Positions 26,191 through 36,741 of a stretch of DNA of 64,000 bases are shown one piece after another (position 1 is the stretch's first letter; each line of letters begins with the position of its first letter). The stretch comes from a marine actinobacterium MedAcidi-G3. GTDB lineage: Bacteria > Actinomycetota > Acidimicrobiia > Acidimicrobiales > Poriferisodalaceae. The position numbers and the translations under genes are program-made. The notes beneath the pieces were generated by a model. That model made no database searches and was not told where the DNA came from. It worked only from the letters and a program-made list of their open reading frames with translations. Location of the stretch: assembly GCA_000817105.1 (NCBI GenBank), contig JUEP01000009.1:22637-86636 (forward strand). Reading direction: 5' to 3'.

Positions 26191-27267
26191 ATGCGAGTTG
26201 CTATTGACGCTACGCCACTGATCGGTTCTCGTACGGGCATCGGCGTGTTCGTAGACGGATTACTTCGTTCTTTTCAGGATTACATCCCGGACGAAGCCGA
26301 ATATGAAGTTGCCACATACACGTTGTCGCTCAAAGCACGAATCAGGGGAAGCACACATGGACATTGGGTGCCTTTACCGGCTCGGGGGTCTGCGTTTGTC
26401 TGGCGAACTTTTGGTGGGCCTAAGATCGAAAGATTCGTCGGTGATATTGATGTCGTTCATGGAACAAACTTTCTTGTGCCGCCGTCAAAAGTGTCGCGTG
26501 TGATTTCGGTCCACGACCTGTCATTTCTAAATGATTTCAGAAGCGATAGGAACTCCAATAGGCGTTTCGATCATTCGGTGAAAGAAGCGGTGAATTCAGG
26601 AGCAACGGTTCACACAATTTCCGAGCATGTCGCCGAGGAAATACGCGATAAATATGGGGCGAAAGATGTACGGGTTGTCTATCCCGGGGTGGAACAAAAA
26701 CCCGCAGTTACTAAGACGTTCCCGGAACAGCCAACTCTGCTAGCCGTCGGCGCAACCAATAAAAGAAAAGGTTTCGTTGACCTCATCAAGGCCTTTCAGT
26801 CAGTAGCGCGCCAAAATAAAATGGTCCAGCTTCAACTTGTGGGACCGGCAGGAGATAGTGATCAAGAAGTAGACCAGTGCATTAAGAGGCTGCCGGACGA
26901 TATCAAGAGTCGCGTCCACCGATTTGGGTTCGTTAAGAGAGAACGAAGAGATCAACTTATGAATGACGCGACCCTTCTCGTTCACCCGAGCCATTATGAG
27001 GGATTTGGCTTCCCGGTGTTAGAGGCCATGTCAATGGGTACACCTGTCGTTACCACGACAGGTGGAGCCCTTCCCGAAATTGCTGGAGAGGCTGCCTTGA
27101 AAGTTCATCCAGGCGATGTTGATGCGTTAGCTGACACCATTATCGAGCTACTTGCGAATGAAGAGCTGCAAAAAAAGTTGTCAGTTGTCGGCATAGATCG
27201 TGCACAAATGTTCAACTGGAGAGACACCGCCGAGGGGATGTTGGATCTCTACACTTCTCTGCTATAA
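26191..27267 (+). CDS. Glycosyltransferase family 4
   Basis: 358 residues, transcribed divergently from the minus-strand array across a 62-base gap. N-terminus IDATPLIGSRTGIGVFVDGLL is typical of GT4 enzymes of the mannosyltransferase B/C type; VHGTNFLVPP, VISVHDLSFL, TISEHVAEEI, LAVGATNKRKGFVDLI and SHYEGFGFPVLEAMSMG (E-x7-E) follow in the expected order, ending with FNWRDTAEGMLDLY. Such enzymes transfer mannose or a deoxy sugar made from GDP-mannose, which fits the GDP-mannose dehydratase gene directly downstream, although this link is inferred. Confidence 0.9.
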   Translation: MRVAIDATPLIGSRTGIGVFVDGLLRSFQDYIPDEAEYEVATYTLSLKARIRGSTHGHWVPLPARGSAFVWRTFGGPKIERFVGDIDVVHGTNFLVPPSKVSRVISVHDLSFLNDFRSDRNSNRRFDHSVKEAVNSGATVHTISEHVAEEIRDKYGAKDVRVVYPGVEQKPAVTKTFPEQPTLLAVGATNKRKGFVDLIKAFQSVARQNKMVQLQLVGPAGDSDQEVDQCIKRLPDDIKSRVHRFGFVKRERRDQLMNDATLLVHPSHYEGFGFPVLEAMSMGTPVVTTTGGALPEIAGEAALKVHPGDVDALADTIIELLANEELQKKLSVVGIDRAQMFNWRDTAEGMLDLYTSLL

Positions 27268-27366
27268 GCCCAGAACCGTTTAGTAGATATTTTTCGGGGG
27301 TACGCGACTCTGTTGCAGGACCGTCCTAGGCTTTCAATGGTTCGGCTGAAGGACGGAAGATTCCGA

Positions 27367-28347
27367 GTGCGCACTGCCCTAATAACAGGCATTACAGGTC
27401 AAGATGGTCAGTATCTGGCCGAGGTCCTCCATGAGGAGGGATACAAGGTCTACGGCTTGATCAAAGGTCAGAGGAATCCAAAGGCCGAAATGATTAATAC
27501 AGAGCTCCCATTTGTGGAGCTGGTTGAAGGTGACCTGCAAGACCTTTCGTCACTTATCGCTGCTTTGGAGTACACCCAGCCACACGAGGTCTACAACCTT
27601 GGCGCGATCTCTTTTGTAGCTCTATCGTTCAAGCAAGCCGAGCTGACTGCCAACATCACCGGACTTGGGGTTCTGAGGCTTTTAGAGGCGATACGACTCG
27701 TTGGTGGCAAAGAAAACTCGATTCGTTTTTACCAAGCTTCGTCTAGCGAAATGTTTGGCAAGGTAAGGGAGACTCCTCAAACAGAGTTGACACCGCTTCA
27801 CCCTCGAAGCCCATATGGATCTGCCAAAGTCTTTGGACACCACACAACTGTCAATTACCGAGAAAGCTACGGCCTCTATGCCTGTAGCGGCATACTGTTT
27901 AACCACGAATCGCCCCGGAGGGGCATAGAGTTCGTAACTCGCAAGGTCACTAATGCCGTAGCTCGAATTAAATTGGGTCAACAAGACCACGTAGCGCTAG
28001 GGAACTTGGACGCTAAACGTGATTGGGGGTTTGCCGGCGACTACGTGAGGGCTATGTATCTCATGTTGCAGCAGGACGAGCCCGATGATTTCGTAGTCGC
28101 AACGGGTGAGACCCATGCTGTGAGCGAGTTTGTCGCTCTTGCTTTCGCAGCCGCCGGTATCGAGGATTGGGAACGATACGTCCAAATCGACCCCCGTTTT
28201 TTCCGACCTGCGGAAGTAGACCTTCTAGTAGGTGATGCGACCAAAGCAAAAACTCAGCTTGGCTGGCAACCGAAGGTATCTTTCCCCGACCTGGTTCACA
28301 TGATGGTCGAACATGACCTCAAAATTGAGCAAGAGAAACTTTCCTGA
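27367..28347 (+). CDS. gmd: GDP-mannose 4,6-dehydratase
   Basis: Converts GDP-D-mannose to GDP-4-keto-6-deoxymannose, the precursor of GDP-fucose, GDP-rhamnose and related sugars. The cofactor motif [15 protein letters not shown] opens the protein; [16 protein letters not shown] (Tyr-x3-Lys), FNHESPRRG and [16 protein letters not shown] are all canonical for GMD. Upstream in-frame TTG (27313) and ATG (27337) starts exist, but GTG at 27367 has GGAAG seven bases before it and gives the usual N-terminus, so I use it (326 residues). No reductase (fucose or rhamnose synthase) follows, so the final sugar is not known. Confidence 0.92.
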   Translation: MRTALITGITGQDGQYLAEVLHEEGYKVYGLIKGQRNPKAEMINTELPFVELVEGDLQDLSSLIAALEYTQPHEVYNLGAISFVALSFKQAELTANITGLGVLRLLEAIRLVGGKENSIRFYQASSSEMFGKVRETPQTELTPLHPRSPYGSAKVFGHHTTVNYRESYGLYACSGILFNHESPRRGIEFVTRKVTNAVARIKLGQQDHVALGNLDAKRDWGFAGDYVRAMYLMLQQDEPDDFVVATGETHAVSEFVALAFAAAGIEDWERYVQIDPRFFRPAEVDLLVGDATKAKTQLGWQPKVSFPDLVHMMVEHDLKIEQEKLS

Positions 28348-28428
28348 AATTTGTAAGAGTAGGGCTAACCCTTATCTTGGAAGAAGCTAGGTACTCTCAG
28401 TTGTAGACCTGCAACAGGAAGTTAGGTA

Positions 28429-30019
28429 GTGCCACTTAAGTCAGCGTTAACAGCGCTCGTGATCATTGCTGGACTGCTCGTTTCTCCGGTCAGTCTGTAT
28501 GCGCTGGAACAGGTTAAGTCGCAACGAGATACAGCTTTAGTCTCGTCGAACCCCAATGATCCTTGCTTTGCGGGGTGTGCCCCGTATGGGATCCCGTGGC
28601 ATTTCGGGGCGATCGATGCATTACCTGCATGGGAGCGAACAACCGGAAGCAGCGACGTGACGATCGCCGTCGTCGACACAGGGATAGACACACAACACCC
28701 CGACTTATTAGGTCGAGTAACTCGTATCCCAGGATGTGGTTTGGGACCAACAAATTCTTATGACACGAGCCATGGCACCTTCATCGCTGGTCTTATCGGC
28801 GCTGTCGCCGATAATTCGATTGGGACAACTGGACTGGACTGGAAGGCAGAGCTGCTCGATGTGCGAGTGATGAACGGAGGCAATGGTTCGACTCAGGTCA
28901 TAGCGTCGGGAATAAAATGCGCCGCAGCCAATGGAGCGGACATAATCAGCTTGTCTTTCGTGCAACAGGGGAGTCAACTTTCTCCAATATTGAAAGAAGC
29001 AATCTCCGAAGCGCAAAAAGCAGGATCGCTAGTTGTAGCTGCTGCTGGGAACGATGGTTATGAGCGCCAGAGATTTCCGGCAGCGGCCGAAGGAGTCCTG
29101 AGCGTAGGAGCTCTAAACGCTGACCTTAATATCTCATCATTTAGCACCCGAGGAAATTGGATAGACCTGATGGCGCCAGGCAACCAGTTGCTGTCCCTTG
29201 GTGCCGGCTCAAGTAATAGCGTTCGGCTGGGAAGCGGCTCCTCTTTCGCTGCGCCCCTTGTAGCTGCCAGCGCCTCGTTGGTTAAAGCTCGTTTTCCTTA
29301 CTTCGAAGCCGAACAGATTATGAGTCAACTTATTCGTACAGCTGAGACACACAAGGATCTACTAACTGGCTATAGTTATCGAATTTTGAACATAGGAAAT
29401 GCCTTGAACCAGCCTTATCGAAGCCATTGGCAGGTAACAACAGCTGGGCAAGTTTTTGCTTTAGGTGAATCAGAACACTTTGGTGATCTTGTGGGCAGTT
29501 CTTCTCAACGGGATGTTGTGGCCATCGCCGCAAATTCAACTGGACTTGGATATTGGTTAACGCGATCTAATGGCGAGATAGCGCCCTTCGGTGACGCTGT
29601 AGCTCTTGGAGATCTCAAAGAAATTGCTTTGAATAAGCCGATTGTTGACATGGCGGCTACTCCATCTGGTGATGGTTATTGGTTGGTGGCTTCTGATGGC
29701 GGAATTTTTTCCGACTGGAGCGATTGCTTTGAATAAGCCGATTGTTGACATGGCGGCTACTCCATCTGGTGATGGTTATTGGTTGGTGGCTTCTGATGGC
29801 GGAATTTTTTCGTTTGGTGATGCAGAGTTTTATGGTTCGACTGGAGCGATTGCTTTGAATAAGCCGATCACATCGGCAGTGCAAACACGACTCGGTTATG
29901 ACCTTGTCGCCGAAGATGGTGGTGTTTTTAACTTCAACTCTCCTTTCCTGGGTAGTGCCGCTTCATCGGTATCGAATGAACGCGTTATCGATGCCACAAG
30001 TCGAGTCAGCCAATGGTAA
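28429..30019 (+). pseudogene. Secreted subtilisin-like protease with C-terminal GYW repeats; frame broken at about 29711
   Basis: S8 peptidase. A GTG start gives a signal peptide (about 1-26, ending near SLYALEQ). The triad is intact: D83 in VVDTGID, H115 in SHGT, S272 in GSSFAAP, with N208 in AAGND for the oxyanion hole. From about residue 330 the protein turns into GYW propeller repeats. In the first of three near-identical repeats the frame is lost: the first reading frame ends at 29736 and the remainder reads in another frame to 30019. Comparison with the next repeat copy shows that exactly 26 bases (equivalent to 29812-29837) are missing after 29711; putting them back restores one open frame to 30019. 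The catalytic part is complete, so a truncated protease could still work. Overlaps the SpoIID-like gene by 7 bases. Confidence 0.82.
29623..29868 (+). repeat. Tandem direct repeats, 126-base unit with one unit shortened to 100 bases
   Basis: An 89-base stretch at 29623-29711 is repeated without a mismatch at 29723-29811, 100 bases apart. A third, partial copy starts at 29849, 126 bases after the second, with 31 identical bases (29838-29868 against 29712-29742). 126 bases is 42 codons, the natural length of one GYW repeat; the first unit is 26 bases short. A 3-base TTC at the edge of the missing segment could have guided the deletion. Exact DNA identity, unlike the diverged repeats elsewhere, points to recent duplication or gene conversion. 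Confidence 0.93.
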
Positions 30020-32076
30020 GAAGAGCCCGGTTAGCAGCTCCTCTGCTTGTTGTCTGCCTACTAGGTCAAATTTTTTTGCCTGGCGGGTCTGCTCAAGCGA
30101 TAGCCCCTGACGATATTCTGGTCGAAGGCCGAGGGTGGGGGCATGGACGCGGCCTTCAACAGTGGGGCGCCCTTGGCTACGCGATAGATCACTTGTGGTC
30201 ATACGAGCAAATACTGCAACATTATTACTCAAACACCGCGAGTTCGTATGCTGCTGATAGGGAAATCAAAGTTCACATAACGCGCAATAATGAGATGGAT
30301 CTTTTGGTCACATCGGCTGCGTCTTTTACCGTTCAAGGAATCCAATTTTACGGTGGACAAATAGCGCGAATTTCCGCGCAGGGCCCACACAATTTTCAGA
30401 TCAATCAGTCGACGGGCTGCGCTGATCCGGGTTACCCGGTTTATGCCGGCCATCCAGGTCAACTGGACAACAGTGGTCGAACCTTCGTCGAAGCACTGCC
30501 GGTAGGCAATAATCAAGCAGTCGATGATCTCAACCAACTGCTCGAAGTTATTACATGCGATCGATCGAACCCAACTCGTGAGGTCTCCAGAAGACACTAC
30601 AGAGGGTCGATAGGGCTCATTGAACAAAACGGGCAGTACACCTTCAATCGCGTTTTGCGAGAGCAATACCTCCGAGGAGTGGTGCCCCAAGAAACCCCAT
30701 CTTCTTGGGGAACCATGGGGGGAGGCACTGGGATGCAAGCTCTGCGGGCGCAAGCTGTCGCAGCGCGAACGTACCTAGAAGCCATCTCGCAGAGACGTCA
30801 GGCCAAGGGCTATATGACAGATACTTGCGACACAATCGGCTGCCAGGTTTACCTCGGAGCAAGTGTGAATGACAAACCCCTTGATTATGGACCCGACTTT
30901 TGGACTACGACAGCTGCCGTAACAGAGACAGCGGGAATAATTCGCGTGTCACATGATGGTTCGATACCGCTCGCTGAATTTGGATCTAGCAGTGGTGGTT
31001 GGACAACTCCACAATCTGAACTGTCGGGTTTCCCCGCCGTTGTAGATGACGGCGACGATGTTAGTGCCAACCCGCATCACCTTTGGGAAAAGACCATTCA
31101 ACGGACTGATGTAGAATCCAGATACCCCGAGATTGGTCAACTGAAAGAAATCAAAGTCACGCTCAGAAATGGGCTTGGTGAATGGGGAGGAAGAACTAGG
31201 CAGCTCCTGCTCCGGGGTACAACAGCTAATACAACGATAGACATCTCAAATTGGGCTGAAGATCCATTTCGTAAAGGCTTACGACTCAAATCTGACTGGT
31301 ATCGGTTCCCGCAATTCCCTGAATACAGCGAACCCGGTTTTTGGCTAGCAAAAAGTAATGGGGGAGTATTGGCCGTCGGTACAGCTAAACATTTCGGCGA
31401 TGCAAAACAAGTAGATCGCTCTGGACCAATTGTTGATTTAGCAGCTCCAGCCGGTGCCGAGGGATATTGGTTAGTTTCTGATTCGGGCGAAGTCTTTTCT
31501 TACGGAAACGCTGCCCATCATGGCGATCTGCGAGGCCAAAAACTTGCTGATCCTGTAGTTGCCATGACCGCTCACCCAACAGGAAACGGATATTGGCTCG
31601 CAACTGCCGATGGCGGGGTCTTTTCGTTTGGTAACGCCGGGTATTACGGATCAATGGGCGCAATTGCACTGAATAAGCCAGTCGTTGGTATGGAGACAAC
31701 TAAGAGTGGCAATGGGTATTGGCTTGTTGCATCAGATGGAGGAGTCTTTAGCTTTGGTGATGCCGGTTTCTTTGGGTCGACAGGTGACATTGTCTTGAAC
31801 AAGCCGATCACTTCGATGACTGCTGCCAAAGATGGCAGGGGCTACTGGTTCGTGGCGTCTGATGGCGGCGTATTTGCTTTCGGGTCAGTTGAGTTCTTTG
31901 GATCTCGGGGCGGTGATAAGAATCGACGATCAACCGCGGGAATGGCAGTGACCAACACCAACGATGGATACTGGTTGGTTTGGGATGACGGAACCAGCTT
32001 TCCGTTCGGTGACGCTCCCGATTTTGGAAGCAGTGTGGCCAAACGCACTGTGGTTGCTATCGAAGTTGTTCCGTGA
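30013..32076 (+). CDS. Secreted SpoIID/LytB-domain protein with C-terminal GYW propeller repeats
   Basis: 687 residues. Signal peptide at 1-29 (cleavage near SAQA). The SpoIID-like domain (about 30-430) shows [20 protein letters not shown], then [34 protein letters not shown] and SSGGWT, the blocks of SpoIID glycan-strand hydrolases and LytB amidase enhancers. Then about six repeats of 40-42 residues (e.g. [19 protein letters not shown]) fill 435-687, enough for a closed propeller. Likely role: acts on or binds peptidoglycan or the attached glycan at the cell surface. It starts inside the end of the subtilase frame and shares repeat sequence with it, so the pair probably works in the same place. 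Whether it is an active lytic enzyme cannot be told. Confidence 0.87.
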   Translation: MVRRARLAAPLLVVCLLGQIFLPGGSAQAIAPDDILVEGRGWGHGRGLQQWGALGYAIDHLWSYEQILQHYYSNTASSYAADREIKVHITRNNEMDLLVTSAASFTVQGIQFYGGQIARISAQGPHNFQINQSTGCADPGYPVYAGHPGQLDNSGRTFVEALPVGNNQAVDDLNQLLEVITCDRSNPTREVSRRHYRGSIGLIEQNGQYTFNRVLREQYLRGVVPQETPSSWGTMGGGTGMQALRAQAVAARTYLEAISQRRQAKGYMTDTCDTIGCQVYLGASVNDKPLDYGPDFWTTTAAVTETAGIIRVSHDGSIPLAEFGSSSGGWTTPQSELSGFPAVVDDGDDVSANPHHLWEKTIQRTDVESRYPEIGQLKEIKVTLRNGLGEWGGRTRQLLLRGTTANTTIDISNWAEDPFRKGLRLKSDWYRFPQFPEYSEPGFWLAKSNGGVLAVGTAKHFGDAKQVDRSGPIVDLAAPAGAEGYWLVSDSGEVFSYGNAAHHGDLRGQKLADPVVAMTAHPTGNGYWLATADGGVFSFGNAGYYGSMGAIALNKPVVGMETTKSGNGYWLVASDGGVFSFGDAGFFGSTGDIVLNKPITSMTAAKDGRGYWFVASDGGVFAFGSVEFFGSRGGDKNRRSTAGMAVTNTNDGYWLVWDDGTSFPFGDAPDFGSSVAKRTVVAIEVVP

Positions 32077-32131
32077 TCTTCGCCGTTAGTGATCGAGGCA
32101 TCATCGCGGGGCGAGGTACTCTCGGACCGTC

Positions 32132-35100
32132 GTGACCTTCGAATCTAAGCTCGTTCCTCCAGTAGTGATAGTGCTGGTTGTTGAGCACTCAGACACATGC
32201 CGAGACGAAGTGCTAGAAGGCATAGCGGGACAAGACTACGAGAACCTCCAAGTCGTTGTTCTTCATAGGGGCCAGAGTTCGATAGAGCAGCAAGTCAAGT
32301 CTGTTCTTCCAGGCGCTCTAGTTAAAGAAGTCTCGGCTTCCAACAACTTTGGGGAGGCAGCAAACCAGATCGAAAAGCTGACCCACGGTGCATCCTTCTA
32401 CCTTTTTCTCGATGACGGCACTGCACTAGCCAGTGACTCGCTGTCAGTTCTGGTCGACGAAGCGTTGGAATCTAATGCAGGAATATTGGGTCCTAAGGTT
32501 CTTGATTGGGACGATCCGTCGCGCATCACTTCGATGGGCTTGCTTGTGGATGCTTTCGGAGTCGAAACAGCTTTTGTTGAAGCGGGCGAGTTGGATCAGC
32601 AGCAACACGACCGGGTGCGAGAAGCGTTCACTGTTACAGGTGAAGCGGTGCTGGTGCGTAGCGACTTGTTTAAAACATTAGGAGGCTTTGATCCTAAAAT
32701 CCTCGGTGGCGAACAGTATCTCGATCTATGTTGGAGGGCGCAAATAGCGGGGGGCCGAATTCTGGTTGTGCCCCGCGCCACGGTTCGTAATCGGAAAGAA
32801 TTTTCACCTGAGACGGCATCAAGAGCTCGCCGCCATTCGATGCGCAACCGCCAGCATGTAATTGCAAAATGTTATGGGTGGGTGCATTTGGTTCCAGTCA
32901 TGGTTGCCGCCCTTTTGCTCTCTCTATTCGAGGTCGCTTACAGCTTGGTGACGTTGAGATTCGGTCACAGTCGTGATGTGTTAGCTGCATGGGGATGGAA
33001 TCTGTTGCAGACCCGTCAAGTCGTGCGCTCTCGGCGCCAGATATCTCGGTTACGAAAAATTCGTGATCGAGATATCCGACGACGCCAAGCAACTGGCTCA
33101 ACACGACTTCGGAATTTTTTGCAAGGTCAGATCGGTGGCGACGTAGCGCTTCAATCGCTACGCAGTCGCGCAGTAGGCCAAGTAAGCACAAGTTTTTCTG
33201 CTGGACCGCGTCGAGCAGCATCGTTGACCTGGGTTGCAATTGCAGCCGTGCTGATTTTTGGCAGTCGGCATCTGTTAACTCAAGGTGTTCCGGTTTATGG
33301 TCAATTCTCTAGTTTCCCTGACACCGCCTCATTACTCTCGAGCTATTGGAGCGGGTGGCGAGAAGTTGGTGTTGGAGTTTCGGGGATTGGTCCAGCTGCT
33401 TTGGGGCTGTTGGGCGCCCTTAGCTGGCTCAGCCTAGGAGCAATGGATTTCGTTAGACAGATCCTCATCTTGAGTCTCGTTCCCATTGGACTATTAGGTA
33501 TGTGGCGCCTGCTCAAGCCAGTTGATTCTGTTTGGGGACGAATCGTCGGAACCTCTTTATATGCGACTCTGCCTATCTCGTACGAGGCTCTCTTCGACGG
33601 ACAATGGGGAACGCTGCTTCTAGTAGCAACAGTACCTTTCGCTATGCGGCGAGTCGCCGAAGCGTTTGGGGTTGAAGACTACGGCCGTCAGAGTTCAGGA
33701 ATACTGCGCCAGTTAGCATCTCTTGGTCTTTTACTAGGTGTTGTAGCTGCGTTCGAACCGCTTCTTCTCCTTTTGGTTCTCGTCGGGTCCGTAGTGGTCT
33801 TAGTCGTGAGTATCGGAAAGATATCAATTAGGGCGATTGGTAGAGGGCTTGTCGTTGTTTGCTTAGCGGTAGCCGTAGCATCGCTGATGCATCTTCCATG
33901 GGTTTCGGTGCTTGGCGATTCAGAAGCGGTGTTGAGGTATTTGCTGGTTCGCTCACCGTCGCAGAGCTCGGTCGAGCTAAGCGATATCTTGCGATTTTTG
34001 CCCACCAGCTATGGCAATAGTTGGATGATGTGGTGTCCGCTGTTCGTAGCGCTTCTGCCGCTGCTGCTGGGGCGAGGCAAGAGGTTTCGTTTGGCCATGA
34101 TGGCGGGCCTTCTTGCGGTTATTGGTTATGCGTTGGCTTGGGTGTCACATAGAGGATGGCTTACAGATTTATTTCGCACAGAAGTGTCTATCGGTGAGGG
34201 GGCACTTGTTTTGGCTGGAGTTGGTTTGTGTTGGTGCGCCGGGATGGGCCCATCGGCTTTCAGTAATGACAGTGACCTCGCCCCGCTGTTTGTGAGGAGG
34301 GTTGTTCTTGTAGTTGCAGCCACATCGCTGATGCTTAGCAGCCTGACGCTCTTGGTTGGAAGTGCCGATGGGAGGTGGAGGACGCCTACTAACGATTTGA
34401 CCGTGTCGTTGTCTTTGTTAGACGATCGTGACATTGGACCGTCTTATCGGGTCCTGTGGCTCGGAGATCAAGCAGTTTTGCCATTGAAGGGCTGGGCGGT
34501 AGGTGATGAGGGTTTGCATGTAGGGACTTCGGTGAGAGGTCACCCCGATATTCGACATCAGTGGGTCGGCGCAGAGAATGAGGGGCAGAGGCAACTCTTG
34601 AATGCTGTGGAGATTGGACTATCTGGCAATACAACACGTATGGGTCGCTTGCTAGCTCCATTTGGAATCCGATATGTAGCCCTAGTGGAACGATCGACGC
34701 CCTCTTTCTCGGCTGGTCTCGATAGGCCAATTGGGCGGGGCGCTCGTCAAGCCATCGATTCTCAGCTTGATCTTCGTCCGCTAGCTACCGATCCCTCGGT
34801 CACGGTCCTTATCAACGAGTCATGGCTATCGAGTAGGTCCCAGTTTGGGAGTCCGGTGCGGGTCGCAGGTCTCGATGAACCGGGTGAATTAGTTGTCACG
34901 GATCTCAGTTTCGGCATACCAGTCTTAAGTGATCGACGATCGTCCACTGAACAGCATGGCTTTGTCGATGCCGGGGAGGTGCTAGTAGCAGATACATACG
35001 ACCCTCACTGGAGGCTTTTAGTGGGAGACGAAGCGGTACTTCCCGATGTCTCTTTTGGTTGGGCGATGCGTTTTGAAAGCCCCTCCGATGGAGCAGCTGC

Positions 35101-35227
35101 GTTGTGGTACCGGCGACCTGATTCGATTGCCGATCGAGCAATAGTTCAGATCGTCCTGTGGATAGTCATTGCTCGATTAGCGGTTTCGGAACGGCGAAAA
35201 ACTTCAACGCATGGAGTGCCGGCATGA
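32132..35227 (+). CDS. Large membrane protein with N-terminal GT2 domain
   Basis: 1031 residues from GTG at 32132. Residues 1-230 form a diverged GT2 domain (VVIVLVVEHSDT, YLFLDDGTALASDSL, GGFDPKILGGEQYLDLCWRAQ), in which the usual D-x-D reads DDG. From about 250 there are a membrane span, a basic linker (RRQISRLRKIRDRDIRRR), then ten or more spans to about 770, and an extracytoplasmic region near the C-terminus before a last span (about 1000-1020). This architecture recurs in actinobacteria next to DUF5719 and DUF3499 genes, by recollection, and is thought to serve cell-envelope glycan assembly or export. It overlaps the next gene by 4 bases (ATGA). The donor is unknown. Confidence 0.82.
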   Translation: MTFESKLVPPVVIVLVVEHSDTCRDEVLEGIAGQDYENLQVVVLHRGQSSIEQQVKSVLPGALVKEVSASNNFGEAANQIEKLTHGASFYLFLDDGTALASDSLSVLVDEALESNAGILGPKVLDWDDPSRITSMGLLVDAFGVETAFVEAGELDQQQHDRVREAFTVTGEAVLVRSDLFKTLGGFDPKILGGEQYLDLCWRAQIAGGRILVVPRATVRNRKEFSPETASRARRHSMRNRQHVIAKCYGWVHLVPVMVAALLLSLFEVAYSLVTLRFGHSRDVLAAWGWNLLQTRQVVRSRRQISRLRKIRDRDIRRRQATGSTRLRNFLQGQIGGDVALQSLRSRAVGQVSTSFSAGPRRAASLTWVAIAAVLIFGSRHLLTQGVPVYGQFSSFPDTASLLSSYWSGWREVGVGVSGIGPAALGLLGALSWLSLGAMDFVRQILILSLVPIGLLGMWRLLKPVDSVWGRIVGTSLYATLPISYEALFDGQWGTLLLVATVPFAMRRVAEAFGVEDYGRQSSGILRQLASLGLLLGVVAAFEPLLLLLVLVGSVVVLVVSIGKISIRAIGRGLVVVCLAVAVASLMHLPWVSVLGDSEAVLRYLLVRSPSQSSVELSDILRFLPTSYGNSWMMWCPLFVALLPLLLGRGKRFRLAMMAGLLAVIGYALAWVSHRGWLTDLFRTEVSIGEGALVLAGVGLCWCAGMGPSAFSNDSDLAPLFVRRVVLVVAATSLMLSSLTLLVGSADGRWRTPTNDLTVSLSLLDDRDIGPSYRVLWLGDQAVLPLKGWAVGDEGLHVGTSVRGHPDIRHQWVGAENEGQRQLLNAVEIGLSGNTTRMGRLLAPFGIRYVALVERSTPSFSAGLDRPIGRGARQAIDSQLDLRPLATDPSVTVLINESWLSSRSQFGSPVRVAGLDEPGELVVTDLSFGIPVLSDRRSSTEQHGFVDAGEVLVADTYDPHWRLLVGDEAVLPDVSFGWAMRFESPSDGAAALWYRRPDSIADRAIVQIVLWIVIARLAVSERRKTSTHGVPA

Positions 35228-36741
35228 GCTTTTTGAAGGTATTAGTGCGGTTAGCGTTACCCGGCTTGATTGCCTTTGGATTCCTGATCGACGATCGAAT
35301 TCAAGTAGTCAGTAATAATGGGGACGAGGCAACTGGACTAGAAACTGAAAACGCAGTACCTGGAAGTGATTCTTTAACCTCTACCTGGTATTGCCCAACG
35401 GCTCATAGTCGCGAACTGGACACAGGGGGAGTAGACGTCCGAACTGAGCTGATAGTGAGTAACACCGCCGCTGAGCCCACGAGAGTAACGATTTATCTGG
35501 TTAGCCCGACAAGCGCCCGCCGGCTAGTTCACCTTCAAGTCCCTGGCCTCTCTAGCCGCTCATTAGAGATAAGCGACCACACTTCAGATGAGCTGGTATC
35601 AGCTCTAGTGGAGGCACCGATTTCTGGAGTCGCTGCGAGTCGCCGTATTCACTCAGTATTTGGTTCTGATGTTGCATCTTGTTCATCAGTTGTGGCTAAA
35701 AGTTGGTATGTGACTTCGGGAGACACTCAGGCTGATGCAATGAGCCAGCTAGTCGTATACAACCCTCTACCTATAGACGCGGTCATCGATCTCAGTTTTG
35801 CTAGTGAAGCTGAGGTCGGTTCGTATGCACCGTCGGAACTGGTCGGCCTTGTGGTTCCGGCGGCGAATACAATTTTGGTCGATATCGGCGCGCACGTGCG
35901 ACGGCGCGATGTGGTGAGCACAGCCGTTAAAGCGCGTTTAGGGAGCGTCGTCGTTGACCACATTCAGACGTTTAATGGCTCTTCAGGTCGAGTCGGTTTT
36001 TCCACGAAGCTTGCTACCGCTAGCACCTCTGAATCGTGGTATCACCCAGTGGCCCTCTTAGGGGAAAATAAGCGTGTATCGATTATGATTTTCAACCCGA
36101 CAGATTTAGTCGCAGACGTCGAGGTCATAGTTGTCAGTGACGAGGGAAAAGGCGAGTCAGTAGTTACCAGCGTTGGCTCTTATGACGTAACCGAAGTCCA
36201 AGTGTTACCTAAAGAAGAAGAAAAACTTGTTGCCAACCGATTGTTTACGTCGCTTGAATCTTTTGGAATTATCGTCGAAACATCCGACGGGGTTCCCATC
36301 GTGTCTGGTATCGAGCTTACGTCCGGTCCAAAGGGTTCTCCTGGAAAGGAAAGCCCAGAGCAAGAACTCCTTCCAATAAGCGAAGGGGAAGAAGAACTGC
36401 GACTTCCAGTTGGTCGTAACAGCGGTCTTTCTCTTACTACGGGTGCACCTAGTGGATCACGAGATTGGCTTTTGGTTTTACCTGACGTTCCCGGCGAGGT
36501 GCTTGTAGCGATCGAGAACATAGGTTCATCGAAGGTGAGTGCATCGGTAATTCGGTACGGAAAACGTCAACGATATGAAGTGAAACTAGCGTCCTTCGCC
36601 ACTGAGCATCTCCGAATTGCCGGTGGAACCACAATAGAAGTCAACTCCGACTCGGAAGTTGTCGTTTCCGCTATCCATCAGGAACCGAAGGGCGCTGGTC
36701 TAAGTTCCATTTCTGGTATTAAATTCGCTGGAGGTAGCTAA
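35224..36741 (+). CDS. DUF5719-like extracytoplasmic protein
   Basis: 505 residues from the ATG at 35224, which overlaps the previous stop by 4 bases; a GTG 66 bases upstream would lie inside the previous gene and is less likely. An N-terminal hydrophobic stretch (about 3-22) acts as a signal or anchor. The rest is beta-rich, with repeating phrases such as STWYCPTAHSRE, SWYHPVALLGENKRVSIMIFNP and KSWYVTSGDTQADAMSQLVV: a W-Y start followed by strands and N-P or N-T turns, probably three similar beta-sandwich modules. I assign DUF5719 from its place after a giant GT2-membrane protein and the SWYC/S-W-Y phrases. Function unknown; presumed surface partner of the upstream transferase. Confidence 0.7.
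   Translation: MSFLKVLVRLALPGLIAFGFLIDDRIQVVSNNGDEATGLETENAVPGSDSLTSTWYCPTAHSRELDTGGVDVRTELIVSNTAAEPTRVTIYLVSPTSARRLVHLQVPGLSSRSLEISDHTSDELVSALVEAPISGVAASRRIHSVFGSDVASCSSVVAKSWYVTSGDTQADAMSQLVVYNPLPIDAVIDLSFASEAEVGSYAPSELVGLVVPAANTILVDIGAHVRRRDVVSTAVKARLGSVVVDHIQTFNGSSGRVGFSTKLATASTSESWYHPVALLGENKRVSIMIFNPTDLVADVEVIVVSDEGKGESVVTSVGSYDVTEVQVLPKEEEKLVANRLFTSLESFGIIVETSDGVPIVSGIELTSGPKGSPGKESPEQELLPISEGEEELRLPVGRNSGLSLTTGAPSGSRDWLLVLPDVPGEVLVAIENIGSSKVSASVIRYGKRQRYEVKLASFATEHLRIAGGTTIEVNSDSEVVVSAIHQEPKGAGLSSISGIKFAGGS

Noticed and set aside
29700..29720. Programmed minus-one frameshift at the T6 run in the subtilase
   Set aside because: A shift of minus one would not reach the frame of the downstream repeats; plus one is needed, and no stimulatory structure is evident.
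29623..29868. CRISPR or minisatellite array
   Set aside because: The repeats are coding, 126 bases long and part of a propeller domain; there are no spacers.
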